A stretch of 11,216 bases of DNA from Bacillota bacterium (GCA_029555925.1 JAKPQU010000345.1:1-11216), one strand, 5' to 3'; counted from the stretch's first letter, positions 1 through 5,253 are shown. The notes: generated by a model from the letters alone, not told the origin. Translations and numbers: made by a program.

Positions 1-191
1 ATATCAATGGTATTTCTGCAAATATACCTGTAGAAGAAGCAAATAAAGTCTTTCTGAAAGAATCTCTCCTGAAAGAACTTCGGTTATACAGGAATACATC
101 TCCTTTCCTTTCGGCACTTTACAGGAAGAAAGAGGAAATAAAGAAACATATAATGGGAGATTATAATAAAACATATTGGAAAGATTTATAA
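1..191 (+). CDS. C-terminal end of an unknown protein (5' partial)
   Basis: An open frame enters from the left edge (first whole codon at base 3) and runs 62 codons to TAA at 189-191. The other two plus frames close within about 45 bases. The tail is hydrophilic and strongly basic, with clusters such as YRKKEEIKKH and a final YWKDL; it has no membrane segment and no motif I recognise. No start or upstream context is visible, so the function cannot be assigned. Coding is supported by codon use like that of the neighbours and by the abrupt change to stop-rich sequence after the TAA. Confidence 0.6.
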   Translation, partial: INGISANIPVEEANKVFLKESLLKELRLYRNTSPFLSALYRKKEEIKKHIMGDYNKTYWKDL

Positions 192-475
192 TAAAGCCGA
201 TAGAAATATTTCTTAAAGCAATGGGGCCGAAATAATATCCTGAAGTATTATGACAGGGAGTCCTGAAAGTTTTCTGAATTCATAATCATTGGTTAATCAT
301 CTACCGAATCCAGTAACCTTTCTGCTGCTTCTATATGCCCGTTCCCTTCTTCTTTTTACATACCTCTTTTTGCTATTGCTAATTATTAGCTATTCTGCTT
401 TATACTTAAATTGTTATTTTATAAGATATTTAAGTTGTTTTTTTATCACAAAAAATTGCAGATGCGTAATGGGTA

Positions 476-504
476 TTGACAAATTATTTTTGTTGATCTA
501 GAAT
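476..504 (+). promoter_or_regulatory. Near-consensus sigma70-type promoter
   Basis: TTGACA at 476-481, exactly 17 nt of spacer, then TAGAAT at 499-504: a perfect -35 and a five-of-six -10. It is the best promoter match I found in the window. The expected start is near 511. The first credible downstream coding start is at 902, so it implies a long untranslated leader or a non-coding transcript. Confidence 0.55.
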
Positions 505-768
505 GTGATTTCTTAATGGGTATTCTTGAATATTTTATTTAATTCCTTCAAAATTAAATAAAAGATAAAACAGACCTTTGACAGATTTTATAAATATATA
601 TTATGTAACCCTGTTTTTTTCAGAATTTTACATGATAAAAGATTTATATAAATATTATTTCCTGTGAAGATGGTCTTAGATAGAGAAAATTTCTGTGTTC
701 AGAAATTATAAATAAGAGAGTAATCACCGAAAGCTCCGTAATAAAATTATTTATTTTACCTTTATGTT

Positions 769-794
769 ACCGGCATTTTACAGTAAAAGCTGGT
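769..794 (+). other. Imperfect hairpin in the leader of the 902 gene
   Basis: ACCGGCATTTTAC folds back on GTAAAAGCTGGT, giving about 11 pairs with one bulged A, one G-U pair and a tight loop. No U-tract follows, so it is not a classical terminator. It could be a leader structure or chance pairing. Confidence 0.3.
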
Positions 795-901
795 ATATTG
801 TCAGTCAGGTAAAGATATAATTTCAGTCCCTTTAATATGTGTGATTGATTATTATTTTTTTTCCTGATTTCACGGAGCTTATAGAAAGAAGGTTTTTTAT
901 T

Positions 902-1126
902 ATGAACAACAGTACATTAGATGAAATTGCTGACATTGCTGAAATTATAGATTTTAGAGATTTATACCAGTGTGCCTGGTGTAAATGTCTTATGGTGAAT
1001 GGTATCGGCATAAAAGAAGAGGATGAAATTCTGGATCTCTCTCATGGAATATGTCTTAAATGCAGGAGAGAAATGGAAGAAGAAAATAATTTTCATAAAT
1101 GTAACGTTCACAAAATCTCCAGATAG
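902..1126 (+). CDS. Small double-CxxC protein, stand-alone version of a sensor-kinase-associated motif
   Basis: 74 residues. ATG 902 is chosen over an in-frame ATG at 845 because AAGAAGG (886-892) sits 9 nt upstream of 902. After an acidic N-terminal stretch (about residues 1-22) comes CAWCKC (C24, C27, C29), and then SHGICLKC (H48, C51, C54); another Cys is at 67. The CAWCK...SHGICxxC pair is a signature I know from short C-terminal segments of some bacterial histidine kinases and response regulators, where it reads like CSWCKRI...SHGICPDC. Here it stands alone without a kinase or receiver domain. Zinc or redox chemistry through the four cysteines is likely but inferred. The gene is monocistronic: a GC-rich hairpin follows at 1165-1184. 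It could be an adaptor or a remnant of a signalling protein. Confidence 0.75.
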   Translation: MNNSTLDEIADIAEIIDFRDLYQCAWCKCLMVNGIGIKEEDEILDLSHGICLKCRREMEEENNFHKCNVHKISR

Positions 1127-1164
1127 AGTGAGAGATAACAGATGAACTTTCTGTTCACACCTCA

Positions 1165-1184
1165 GGGCGTTTTATTAAACGCCC
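1165..1184 (+). terminator. GC-rich hairpin after the 902 gene
   Basis: GGGCGTTT (1165-1172), loop TATT, AAACGCCC (1177-1184): eight perfect pairs, 38 nt after the stop codon. There is no U-tract. A weaker TGAAC/GTTCA hairpin (1143-1157) precedes it. Position and stability favour a transcription end or an mRNA 3' stabiliser. Confidence 0.45.
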
Positions 1185-1187
1185 CTG

Positions 1188-1208
1188 CTCACCCATCACC
1201 CTTCTCAT
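1188..1208 (-). repeat. Short heptanucleotide repeat, GGGTGAT type
   Basis: On the plus strand the units are CTCACCC, ATCACCC and TTCTCAT. On the minus strand this reads GGGTGAT GGGTGAG, the same family as the longer tract at 7531-7580. It directly follows the terminator-like hairpin. Confidence 0.5.
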
Positions 1209-1277
1209 ATAAATTACCTGGTATTTAATACTTGCCAGAAATTAACAAAATATTAACAAAAGAAGCGGTTTTTTATA

Positions 1278-1319
1278 TTGTAAAAACAATTAAATGGTGT
1301 AAAATATATTTTGTATAAT
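1278..1319 (+). promoter_or_regulatory. Candidate promoter(s) for the 1459 gene
   Basis: Two overlapping possibilities exist. TTGTAA (1278-1283), a 16-nt spacer and TAAAAT (1300-1305) is one; the other is a perfect TATAAT at 1314-1319 with a poor -35. Either would start transcription at about 1312-1327, which puts the adjacent MITE-like element (1344-1439) inside the 5' untranslated region of the gene. Confidence 0.35.
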
Positions 1320-1343
1320 TATGTGCTATTTCTGTAAGAGAAA

Positions 1344-1439
1344 TACTGACCTGAGCATAAGCATGTAATAACAGTCTTCCTCCCGTCACGCGTTACGCGT
1401 CACGAGAGTAGATATTTATTATTTATGCTCACCTCAGTA
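1344..1439 (+). mobile_element. MITE-like element, copy 1
   Basis: 96 bp with terminal inverted repeats TACTGACCTGAGCATAA (1344-1360) and TTATGCTCACCTCAGTA (1423-1439), which match at 15 of 17 positions. The two centre mismatches are C/G swaps. The centre holds three heptamers (1384-1404). The body shares GCATGTAATAA and the CCCGTCACG core with the copies at 3587-3690 and 3863-3943, both inverted relative to this one. Each end can be read as CTGA/TCAG flanked by a TA dinucleotide, as expected for insertion at TA (Tc1/mariner or IS630-type MITEs). It has no coding capacity. It ends 7 nt before the Shine-Dalgarno site of the next gene. Confidence 0.65.
1384..1404. repeat. Heptanucleotide tandem repeat, CGTCACG type
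   Basis: Three perfect-length units, CGTCACG CGTTACG CGTCACG, in the centre of MITE copy 1. On the other strand this is the same GTGACGC/GTAACGC series seen at 3837-3860, 3891-3904 and 11117-11144. Confidence 0.7.
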
Positions 1440-1458
1440 ATATGGCGGAGGTATATTT

Positions 1459-2511
1459 ATGAAAATAAATGAATATAGAGGCCAGAATACTTCGTTACCA
1501 AAGATTTCCGGAAGATTGAAAGATGTTCTTGGAGTTTTTGATAAGATAACTATTAATTCCGCCTCAGAACCTGATTTGTCTGTCTACGGAAAGGTAGATT
1601 TTAACGGTTCCCATGGAAAAATAGGTGTAACGAAGCCGGAAGTGAATCGATGGATTTTAGATGGTATGGAAGAAGCCGGTCATGGGAGTGGCCCATCACC
1701 TTCTCCCGGTAGTTCCCATCATAATCCCTGTCAGGGACATAATCCCGGCATACCGCCGGGGCCATCAGGACACATACCGGGAGCTGTACCTCATGCTTAT
1801 AGTCAGCAATTCAATGATGTCATGAATGTGCTTAATAATATATCATATCAGGGAAATAGTATGAGCAGTAAGCTTTCATATGCGGGAAATGATATAAGCG
1901 CTTCGAAAAATGAACTTGTAAGCACACATAATACAATAGAAGAGGTAAAGAATGATACAGGGGAAACAGATGTAAGCTCCAAAGGACAGGAACTGGCTTC
2001 CAAAATGACATCTGTGGAATATAAGCTGCAGGAAGGGGACAGATATATAGATTCTGCTACAAATGATTTCAGCACAGTAAAATCATATCTCAATGATGCT
2101 CTGAACAGGATTGATTATCTCAGGAGCCAGCTTCAGTCAGCAGGGCCGTACCAGCAGGTTGTAGCATATCTCGATCAGGCAAAACAACATATAAATAACC
2201 CCCTCGCAAATGCAGGCACTGTTGAATGGGATCTCTATAATACCGACAGTTATATGAAAAGTGCCGGTGATGAGATAGGTTATACCGGAAGTTATATAAG
2301 TACAATAAAAGGAGATTATGAAGGTACCAGTGTGAGTTCTGAAGGAATTTCTGTGCAATATTATGTAGAGAATGCCGAACGTGCCCTTGATAATGCAAAC
2401 AGCGAACTGGCCGGAACAACCGGCAGTTATCTTCCTTCTCTCAGATCGGAAATAGAGCAGGCAATAAGCAGTTTGAGGTATGCCCAGAACATGTATAATT
2501 CTATAAGGTGA
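1459..2511 (+). CDS. Unrecognised protein with Pro/Gly/His linker and duplicated helical region
   Basis: 350 residues. ATG 1459 has GGAGG at 1447-1451, 7 nt upstream. I see no signal peptide and no membrane segment, so it is probably cytoplasmic unless exported in another way. Three parts are visible: an N-terminal domain (1-73); a low-complexity linker (about 74-113) rich in Pro, Gly, His and Ser with one Cys; and a polar Ser/Asn/Tyr/Gln-rich, probably helical region (114-350). The last part looks internally duplicated: AGNDI...GETDVSSKG (142-176) aligns with AGDEI...EGTSVSSEG (269-296), and both are followed by similar helices. I do not know the family. The low-charge helices and the disordered hinge suggest a structural or scaffolding role, which is inference only. 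It is transcribed alone and ends at a perfect hairpin shared with the convergent thioredoxin gene. Confidence 0.8.
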   Translation: MKINEYRGQNTSLPKISGRLKDVLGVFDKITINSASEPDLSVYGKVDFNGSHGKIGVTKPEVNRWILDGMEEAGHGSGPSPSPGSSHHNPCQGHNPGIPPGPSGHIPGAVPHAYSQQFNDVMNVLNNISYQGNSMSSKLSYAGNDISASKNELVSTHNTIEEVKNDTGETDVSSKGQELASKMTSVEYKLQEGDRYIDSATNDFSTVKSYLNDALNRIDYLRSQLQSAGPYQQVVAYLDQAKQHINNPLANAGTVEWDLYNTDSYMKSAGDEIGYTGSYISTIKGDYEGTSVSSEGISVQYYVENAERALDNANSELAGTTGSYLPSLRSEIEQAISSLRYAQNMYNSIR

Positions 2512-2517
2512 TAAACC

Positions 2518-2561
2518 TGAATATAAATAGAGACTCTGTCCGGAGTCTCTATTTATATTCA
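2518..2561. terminator. Perfect 19-bp hairpin between convergent genes
   Basis: The left arm 2518-2536 and right arm 2543-2561 are exact complements around the 6-nt loop TGTCCG. The GC-rich part (GAGACTC/GAGTCTC) lies next to the loop. It starts 7 nt after one gene's stop codon and ends 5 nt before the other's. This suits a bidirectional terminator, although neither strand has a proper U-tract. Confidence 0.7.
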
Positions 2562-2565
2562 AAAA

Positions 2566-3483
2566 TCATTTTATAGAGTCTATCATTTCCATAACTTTTG
2601 TTCTTGCTTCTTCTCCCTCATAGATTAACTTCCCTGTTCCGTCATAAACCAGAAAAGAGGGAACACTCTTAATATTGAACTGTTTGCATACAGGGGAATT
2701 CCATTTATCTATATTTACTTTAAAAACCACTACATCATCTTTTGCTTTATCGAGCTTTTCCATATAAGGAGCCAGTTTTTTGCATGGCCCGCACCAGTCT
2801 GCATAAAAATCTATGATATTGGTTTTCCCTGATACCATATAATCATCAAGTTTAACTTCACTGCCGGGACTGTCTCCGTTTATAACATAACATATTCTAT
2901 CCTGTCCGCCCGGTTGTGAACTCACGTTTTTCTTTAATGAAGCGAGAGCTTTTTCCCTGTTATCTAAAGCCAGGGCAAAGGAAGGATCAATATCCAGGGC
3001 TTTATCATAGCATTTAAGAGCTTCTTCAATCTTTCCCTGAATGTATAAAATAGCACCTTTGCCGTTCCAGGAGTTTGCGTTCTTAGGGTTTGCCTCCAGG
3101 GATTTATCAAAACATTCCAGGGATTTATCATAGTCTCCAAGACCCATCCAGGATATGGCCCTTCCGAAATAATGTATATCCATGGGAAGTTCTGATGTAT
3201 CTTTTCCTGTTTCTACAAGATCGAGAGCTCTGTCAAAATACTCGAGAGCTCTGTTATAATCCTCTCTGTCATTATATATAATCCCTATATTATGAACACT
3301 CCTTGCATAACATGGATCTGTTTCCAGGGATTTCTGATAACATTCAAGAGCTTTATCATATTCTTTTACCTTTAAGAAATCATTGCCCTTTAATTTCCAA
3401 TCCTCTGCAGTCTGTGCATATACCGGCATCATATTAATTAGTAAAATCAGTAAAAGTACAGCCAGAGCGTTTTTTCTACTCAT
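2566..3483 (-). CDS. Exported TPR-thioredoxin protein
   Basis: 305 residues. ATG at 3483 has AGGAGG (3495-3500) 11 nt upstream. A signal peptide (about 1-23, cleavage near VYA-Q) directs it to the envelope. Four TPR units follow (about 27-60, 61-94, 104-137, 138-171), with the typical ALECYQKSLETDP-like helix ends. The thioredoxin-fold domain (about 195-305) has the active site WCGPCK (230-235) and the cis-proline loop SVPS (P275). The CGPC motif is that of reducing thioredoxins. In an extracytoplasmic protein it would act in thiol-disulfide exchange, with the TPRs holding a partner or substrate. An extra Cys at 266 lies in the thioredoxin domain. It is monocistronic, convergent with the 1459 gene, and upstream of it lie a 14-bp palindrome and a MITE copy. 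The family assignment is firm; the substrate is unknown. Confidence 0.92.
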   Translation of the reverse strand: MSRKNALAVLLLILLINMMPVYAQTAEDWKLKGNDFLKVKEYDKALECYQKSLETDPCYARSVHNIGIIYNDREDYNRALEYFDRALDLVETGKDTSELPMDIHYFGRAISWMGLGDYDKSLECFDKSLEANPKNANSWNGKGAILYIQGKIEEALKCYDKALDIDPSFALALDNREKALASLKKNVSSQPGGQDRICYVINGDSPGSEVKLDDYMVSGKTNIIDFYADWCGPCKKLAPYMEKLDKAKDDVVVFKVNIDKWNSPVCKQFNIKSVPSFLVYDGTGKLIYEGEEARTKVMEMIDSIK

Positions 3484-3519
3484 AAAAAAATCAGCCTCCT
3501 TAAAATATTTATAGATTAT

Positions 3520-3533
3520 TTTTCATATATGAA
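3520..3533. promoter_or_regulatory. 14-bp perfect palindrome upstream of the TPR-thioredoxin gene
   Basis: TTTCATATATGAAA reads the same on both strands and lies 37 nt upstream of the minus-strand start codon at 3483, where an operator would sit. Such AT-only palindromes also arise by chance in DNA this AT-rich. Confidence 0.25.
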
Positions 3534-3586
3534 AGGGGCAGATTTTATGCCATTTTATGGAAAATATGAAAAATAAATTGTCTTAT

Positions 3587-3690
3587 TACTGCGGTGATCG
3601 TAAATAATACATATTTGCTCTCATGACGGGTAACGCCTTACCCGTCACGGGAAGGAAGCCTTTTATTACATGGTCATACTCAGGTCAGTA
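3587..3690 (-). mobile_element. MITE-like element, copy with palindromic core
   Basis: 104 bp, inverted relative to 1344-1439. The ends are TACTGCGGTGATCGTAA (3587 on) and ...ACTCAGGTCAGTA (to 3690). On the minus strand it reads TACTGACCTGAG..., then CATGTAATAA, then the CCCGTCACG-type core, then a TATTATTTA-like arm, the same order as copy 1. The core is a perfect palindrome (3624-3647). The ends again read CTG.../...CAG flanked by TA. It lies about 100 nt upstream of the TPR-thioredoxin gene, in the same orientation to that gene as copy 1 is to the 1459 gene. Confidence 0.6.
3624..3647. repeat. Perfect 10-bp inverted repeat in the MITE core
   Basis: TGACGGGTAA (3624-3633), loop CGCC, TTACCCGTCA (3638-3647). 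The same bases can be read as heptamers TGACGGG TAACGCC TTACCCG TCACGGG (3624-3651), so in this copy the heptamer series turns into a stable hairpin. Confidence 0.7.
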
Positions 3691-3778
3691 AAAATGAATT
3701 TATGTGCCCTAAAAAAACACTATCTATACAATTAGATAATTTTGTGTTAATTTATAAGGTATAGGAATTTTCATGTTT

Positions 3779-3792
3779 AATGGTGTAAAATA
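3779..3792 (+). repeat. 14-bp motif shared with 1293-1306
   Basis: AATGGTGTAAAATA occurs exactly here and at 1293-1306. Both lie on the plus strand, upstream of MITE material and of a plus-strand gene. TAAAAT could be a -10 hexamer, but no matching -35 is visible at this copy. Confidence 0.35.
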
Positions 3793-3795
3793 AAG

Positions 3796-3860
3796 ATTTA
3801 TAGTGTATTTCATAACTTATTAGAATTTAAGTCGTTGTGACGCGTAACGCGTGACGCGTG
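3796..3860 (+). repeat. 65-bp dispersed repeat, copy 1
   Basis: Matches 11076-11140 at 61 of 65 positions with no gaps; differences are at 3821, 3831, 3836 and 3853. The left 40 bp are AT-rich, beginning ATTTATAGTGTATTTCATAA, and the right end runs into heptamers. It is distinct from the MITE family but shares its heptamer core sequence. Confidence 0.75.
3837..3860. repeat. Heptanucleotide tandem repeat, GTGACGC type
   Basis: GTGACGC (3837-3843), GTAACGC (3844-3850), GTGACGC (3851-3857), then GTG. It forms the junction between the 65-bp repeat on the left and MITE material on the right. Two more units of the family, GTAACGC GTGACGG, lie at 3891-3904 inside that MITE copy. Confidence 0.75.
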
Positions 3861-3862
3861 GT

Positions 3863-3943
3863 TGAGCATAAATAATAAATATATGCTTTCGTAACGCGTG
3901 ACGGGAAGAAAATTTTTATTACATGCCTATGGTCTGGTCAGTA
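3863..3943 (-). mobile_element. MITE-like element, partial or chimeric copy
   Basis: On the minus strand it reads TACTGACCAGACCATAGGC, then CATGTAATAA, the CCCGTCACGCGTTACG core, then TATTTATTATTTATGCTCA, closely following copy 1. The end at 3943 is intact (TCAGTA). At the other end the match stops after TGAGCATAA (3863), and the expected outer terminal repeat is replaced by the heptamers of the 65-bp repeat. It ends 4 nt before the Shine-Dalgarno site of the next gene. Confidence 0.6.
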
Positions 3944-3947
3944 AATG

Positions 3948-3953
3948 AGGAGG
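3948..3953 (+). promoter_or_regulatory. Ribosome-binding site that fixes a TTG start
   Basis: AGGAGG lies 9 nt before TTG 3963. The upstream in-frame ATG (3945) overlaps this site and has no site of its own, so TTG 3963 is the better start. Confidence 0.7.
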
Positions 3954-3962
3954 CAAAACGTT

Positions 3963-5132
3963 TTGTTTAAAATACAGATAGTACTTCTTTTTTTTCTTTT
4001 ATTTGTCCGGACTGTTGTCCCGGCTGCTGATAAAGATTACATTGCAGGCCCTGCAATCAGATTTACAAACATTGACGCAAAAGATGGGAAGGTTTTTATA
4101 GAAGGGTTTACTTTTGATAAAAAATTTCCTGTAAAATCCATATCTTATACCATTGATAAATCTTCGGAACCTTCGAATATTATAGAACCTGTTGATAAAA
4201 TATATGATTCGAAGAATGAGAAATTTGTAATTTCAATACCTTTTCCTTCTAACGGTGACTGGGATATGTATGTTTCCATAAAGGTTTATAACAGTGCAAA
4301 TACCTGTTCTTCTGCCGATGTGGATATATTTAAAAGAAAAGATTATACGGGATATTTTACCTATCTTTCAAATTCTGCTCTGTCCCTGAATTTTGTAGAC
4401 TGCGGAGATGTATTCAGAATATATTATACTACTTCCATAGATAAGGAAACGGTTACAGAGGCACAGAAGAAGCTAACATCGGCAAAAGAAATGATAGAAG
4501 GTTATTTTAATTTTAAATATCCTGATAAAGTTTATGCTGTCTTATATAATCCTGTTAAAGATGAAGTTCCTACGTATAAAAATTATAGAGGGATAGCACG
4601 AAATGACATACTTACTTTTCCTGTTGAAATAAAATCGATTGATGATATGAAACATTATAACTATTACCTGGATAGCAGAATGCCTCATGAATTAGGTGAT
4701 CTTTCCTTAAGGAATTATTTTAAAGATGAGCTTTCATGTGTCTGGTTTTCAGAAGGCTTCGGAGATCTCGCTGCCTATCTTTTTATGCAGAAATATTATC
4801 CTGACGATTATAAAAGACGCTATCAGGACAGGATAAATTCATTTAAAGAAAGTAACTGTGATATGAAAAGCATAAATCTTCTCGAAGCCAAATGGTATCC
4901 AGAGTTTTATCTCTGCAGTTCTGCTTTTGTTGCAAATATTTATAAAGAATATGGTACGGAATTTTTCAGGAAGTTATTCAGACAATTGAATAAATTTCCC
5001 CTTAATGGTGCAGAAGAAAAAGATTTAATTCTGATTATAAGTCAGCTTCTCAGGAAAGATATAAATACTCTTGTTACTAATTTTTCTCCTGATGAAGCTG
5101 TGAAAATTTTGGAAAGAGTAGATGAAAAATAG
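3963..5132 (+). CDS. Secreted gluzincin-like peptidase homologue with degenerate zinc motif (HELGD)
   Basis: 389 residues from TTG 3963. This start gives a clean signal peptide (about 1-22, FKIQIVLLFFLLF core, cleavage near VPAA-D). Residues of about 25-125 look like a beta-rich Ig-like domain. The C-terminal domain resembles M1/M61-type gluzincins: MPHELGDLSL (H242, E243) and, 21 residues after that Glu, WFSEGFGDLAAYLF (E264), the place of the third zinc ligand. The second His of HExxH is Asp246 (codon GAT at 4698-4700; CAT to GAT is one base). The protein may therefore be a catalytically dead binder or bind metal with an Asp ligand. The flanking sequence is intact and shows no frameshift, which argues against recent decay. 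It is followed by a weak hairpin and stands alone. Assignment to the fold rests on motif and spacing only. Confidence 0.75.
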   Translation: MFKIQIVLLFFLLFVRTVVPAADKDYIAGPAIRFTNIDAKDGKVFIEGFTFDKKFPVKSISYTIDKSSEPSNIIEPVDKIYDSKNEKFVISIPFPSNGDWDMYVSIKVYNSANTCSSADVDIFKRKDYTGYFTYLSNSALSLNFVDCGDVFRIYYTTSIDKETVTEAQKKLTSAKEMIEGYFNFKYPDKVYAVLYNPVKDEVPTYKNYRGIARNDILTFPVEIKSIDDMKHYNYYLDSRMPHELGDLSLRNYFKDELSCVWFSEGFGDLAAYLFMQKYYPDDYKRRYQDRINSFKESNCDMKSINLLEAKWYPEFYLCSSAFVANIYKEYGTEFFRKLFRQLNKFPLNGAEEKDLILIISQLLRKDINTLVTNFSPDEAVKILERVDEK

Positions 5133-5153
5133 TTTCTTTAATATAATAGAAAC
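5132..5153 (+). terminator. Weak hairpin after the peptidase-like gene
   Basis: GTTTCT (5132-5137) and AGAAAC (5148-5153) enclose a 10-nt AT-rich loop, starting at the stop codon. Six pairs and no U-tract make it a marginal terminator. Confidence 0.25.
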
Positions 5154-5154
5154 T

Positions 5155-5242
5155 GCTACTAACAGACATTACCGGAGCGGTCACAACCAAATATGAAAAT
5201 CAACATCCAGTGAAGTTGCAAACTTCATCATTTTCATATAAA
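5155..5242 (+). repeat. 88-bp gene-leading repeat, copy 1
   Basis: Matches the reverse complement of 10936-11023 at 85 of 88 positions without gaps; differences are at 5156, 5170 and 5179. Both edges are sharp. It contains a small ACCG-GAG-CGGT hairpin (5171-5181) and a nested one. The outer stem ATATGAAAAT/ATTTTCATAT (5191-5200 with 5230-5239) encloses the perfect inner hairpin TGAAGTT-GCA-AACTTCA (5211-5227). Its last six bases are TATAAA, with TTGCAA 15 nt before, a possible outward promoter with a short spacer. It ends 55 nt before the start of the downstream operon. It may be a cis-regulatory RNA or DNA element or a dispersed palindromic repeat. Confidence 0.8.
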
Positions 5243-5253
5243 CTATTAAAATA

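Larger units (their letters stand above)
192..901. other. Long intergenic region (about 700 nt) with promoter and hairpin, no convincing gene
   Basis: This stretch is very AT-rich and stop-rich. The only long frame (TTG start at 289, stop at 501) would give a T-rich hydrophobic 70-residue peptide with no ribosome-binding site, and I do not believe it. The region holds a near-consensus sigma70-type promoter at 476-504, a second TTGACA at 578-583 with only a weak -10, and a hairpin at 769-794. A weak ATAATA/TATTAT hairpin near 235-252 could end transcription of the first gene. If transcription starts near 511, the next gene has a leader of about 390 nt, or a small RNA is made here. Confidence 0.5.
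3484..3962. other. Repeat-rich divergent intergenic region
   Basis: This gap of about 480 nt lies between divergently transcribed genes. It holds a 14-bp palindrome (3520-3533), a complete MITE copy (3587-3690), a 14-mer shared with 1293-1306 (3779-3792), a 65-bp repeat (3796-3860), and a second, partial MITE copy joined to that repeat through heptamers (3863-3943). I see no ORF and no strong promoter. Promoters for both flanking genes must lie here. Confidence 0.7.

Noticed and set aside
289..501. 70-residue hydrophobic ORF with TTG start
   Set aside because: No ribosome-binding site, T-rich low-complexity composition that gives Leu/Phe/Tyr automatically, and the strong promoter at 476-504 lies inside its end.
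578..607. Second promoter, TTGACA with TATGTA
   Set aside because: Perfect -35 but an 18-nt spacer and a poor -10; not listed as a separate promoter.
845..901. N-terminal extension of the double-CxxC gene
   Set aside because: The upstream in-frame ATG has no ribosome-binding site and codes a T-run peptide; ATG 902 has AAGAAGG at good spacing.
1848..2562. Minus-strand ORFs opposite the 1459 gene
   Set aside because: Shadow frames of a gene with a good ribosome site and coherent protein; they have no ribosome sites or domain features.
3945..3962. ATG start for the peptidase-like gene
   Set aside because: It overlaps the AGGAGG that serves TTG 3963 and has no site of its own; it would also add basic residues ahead of an already good signal peptide.
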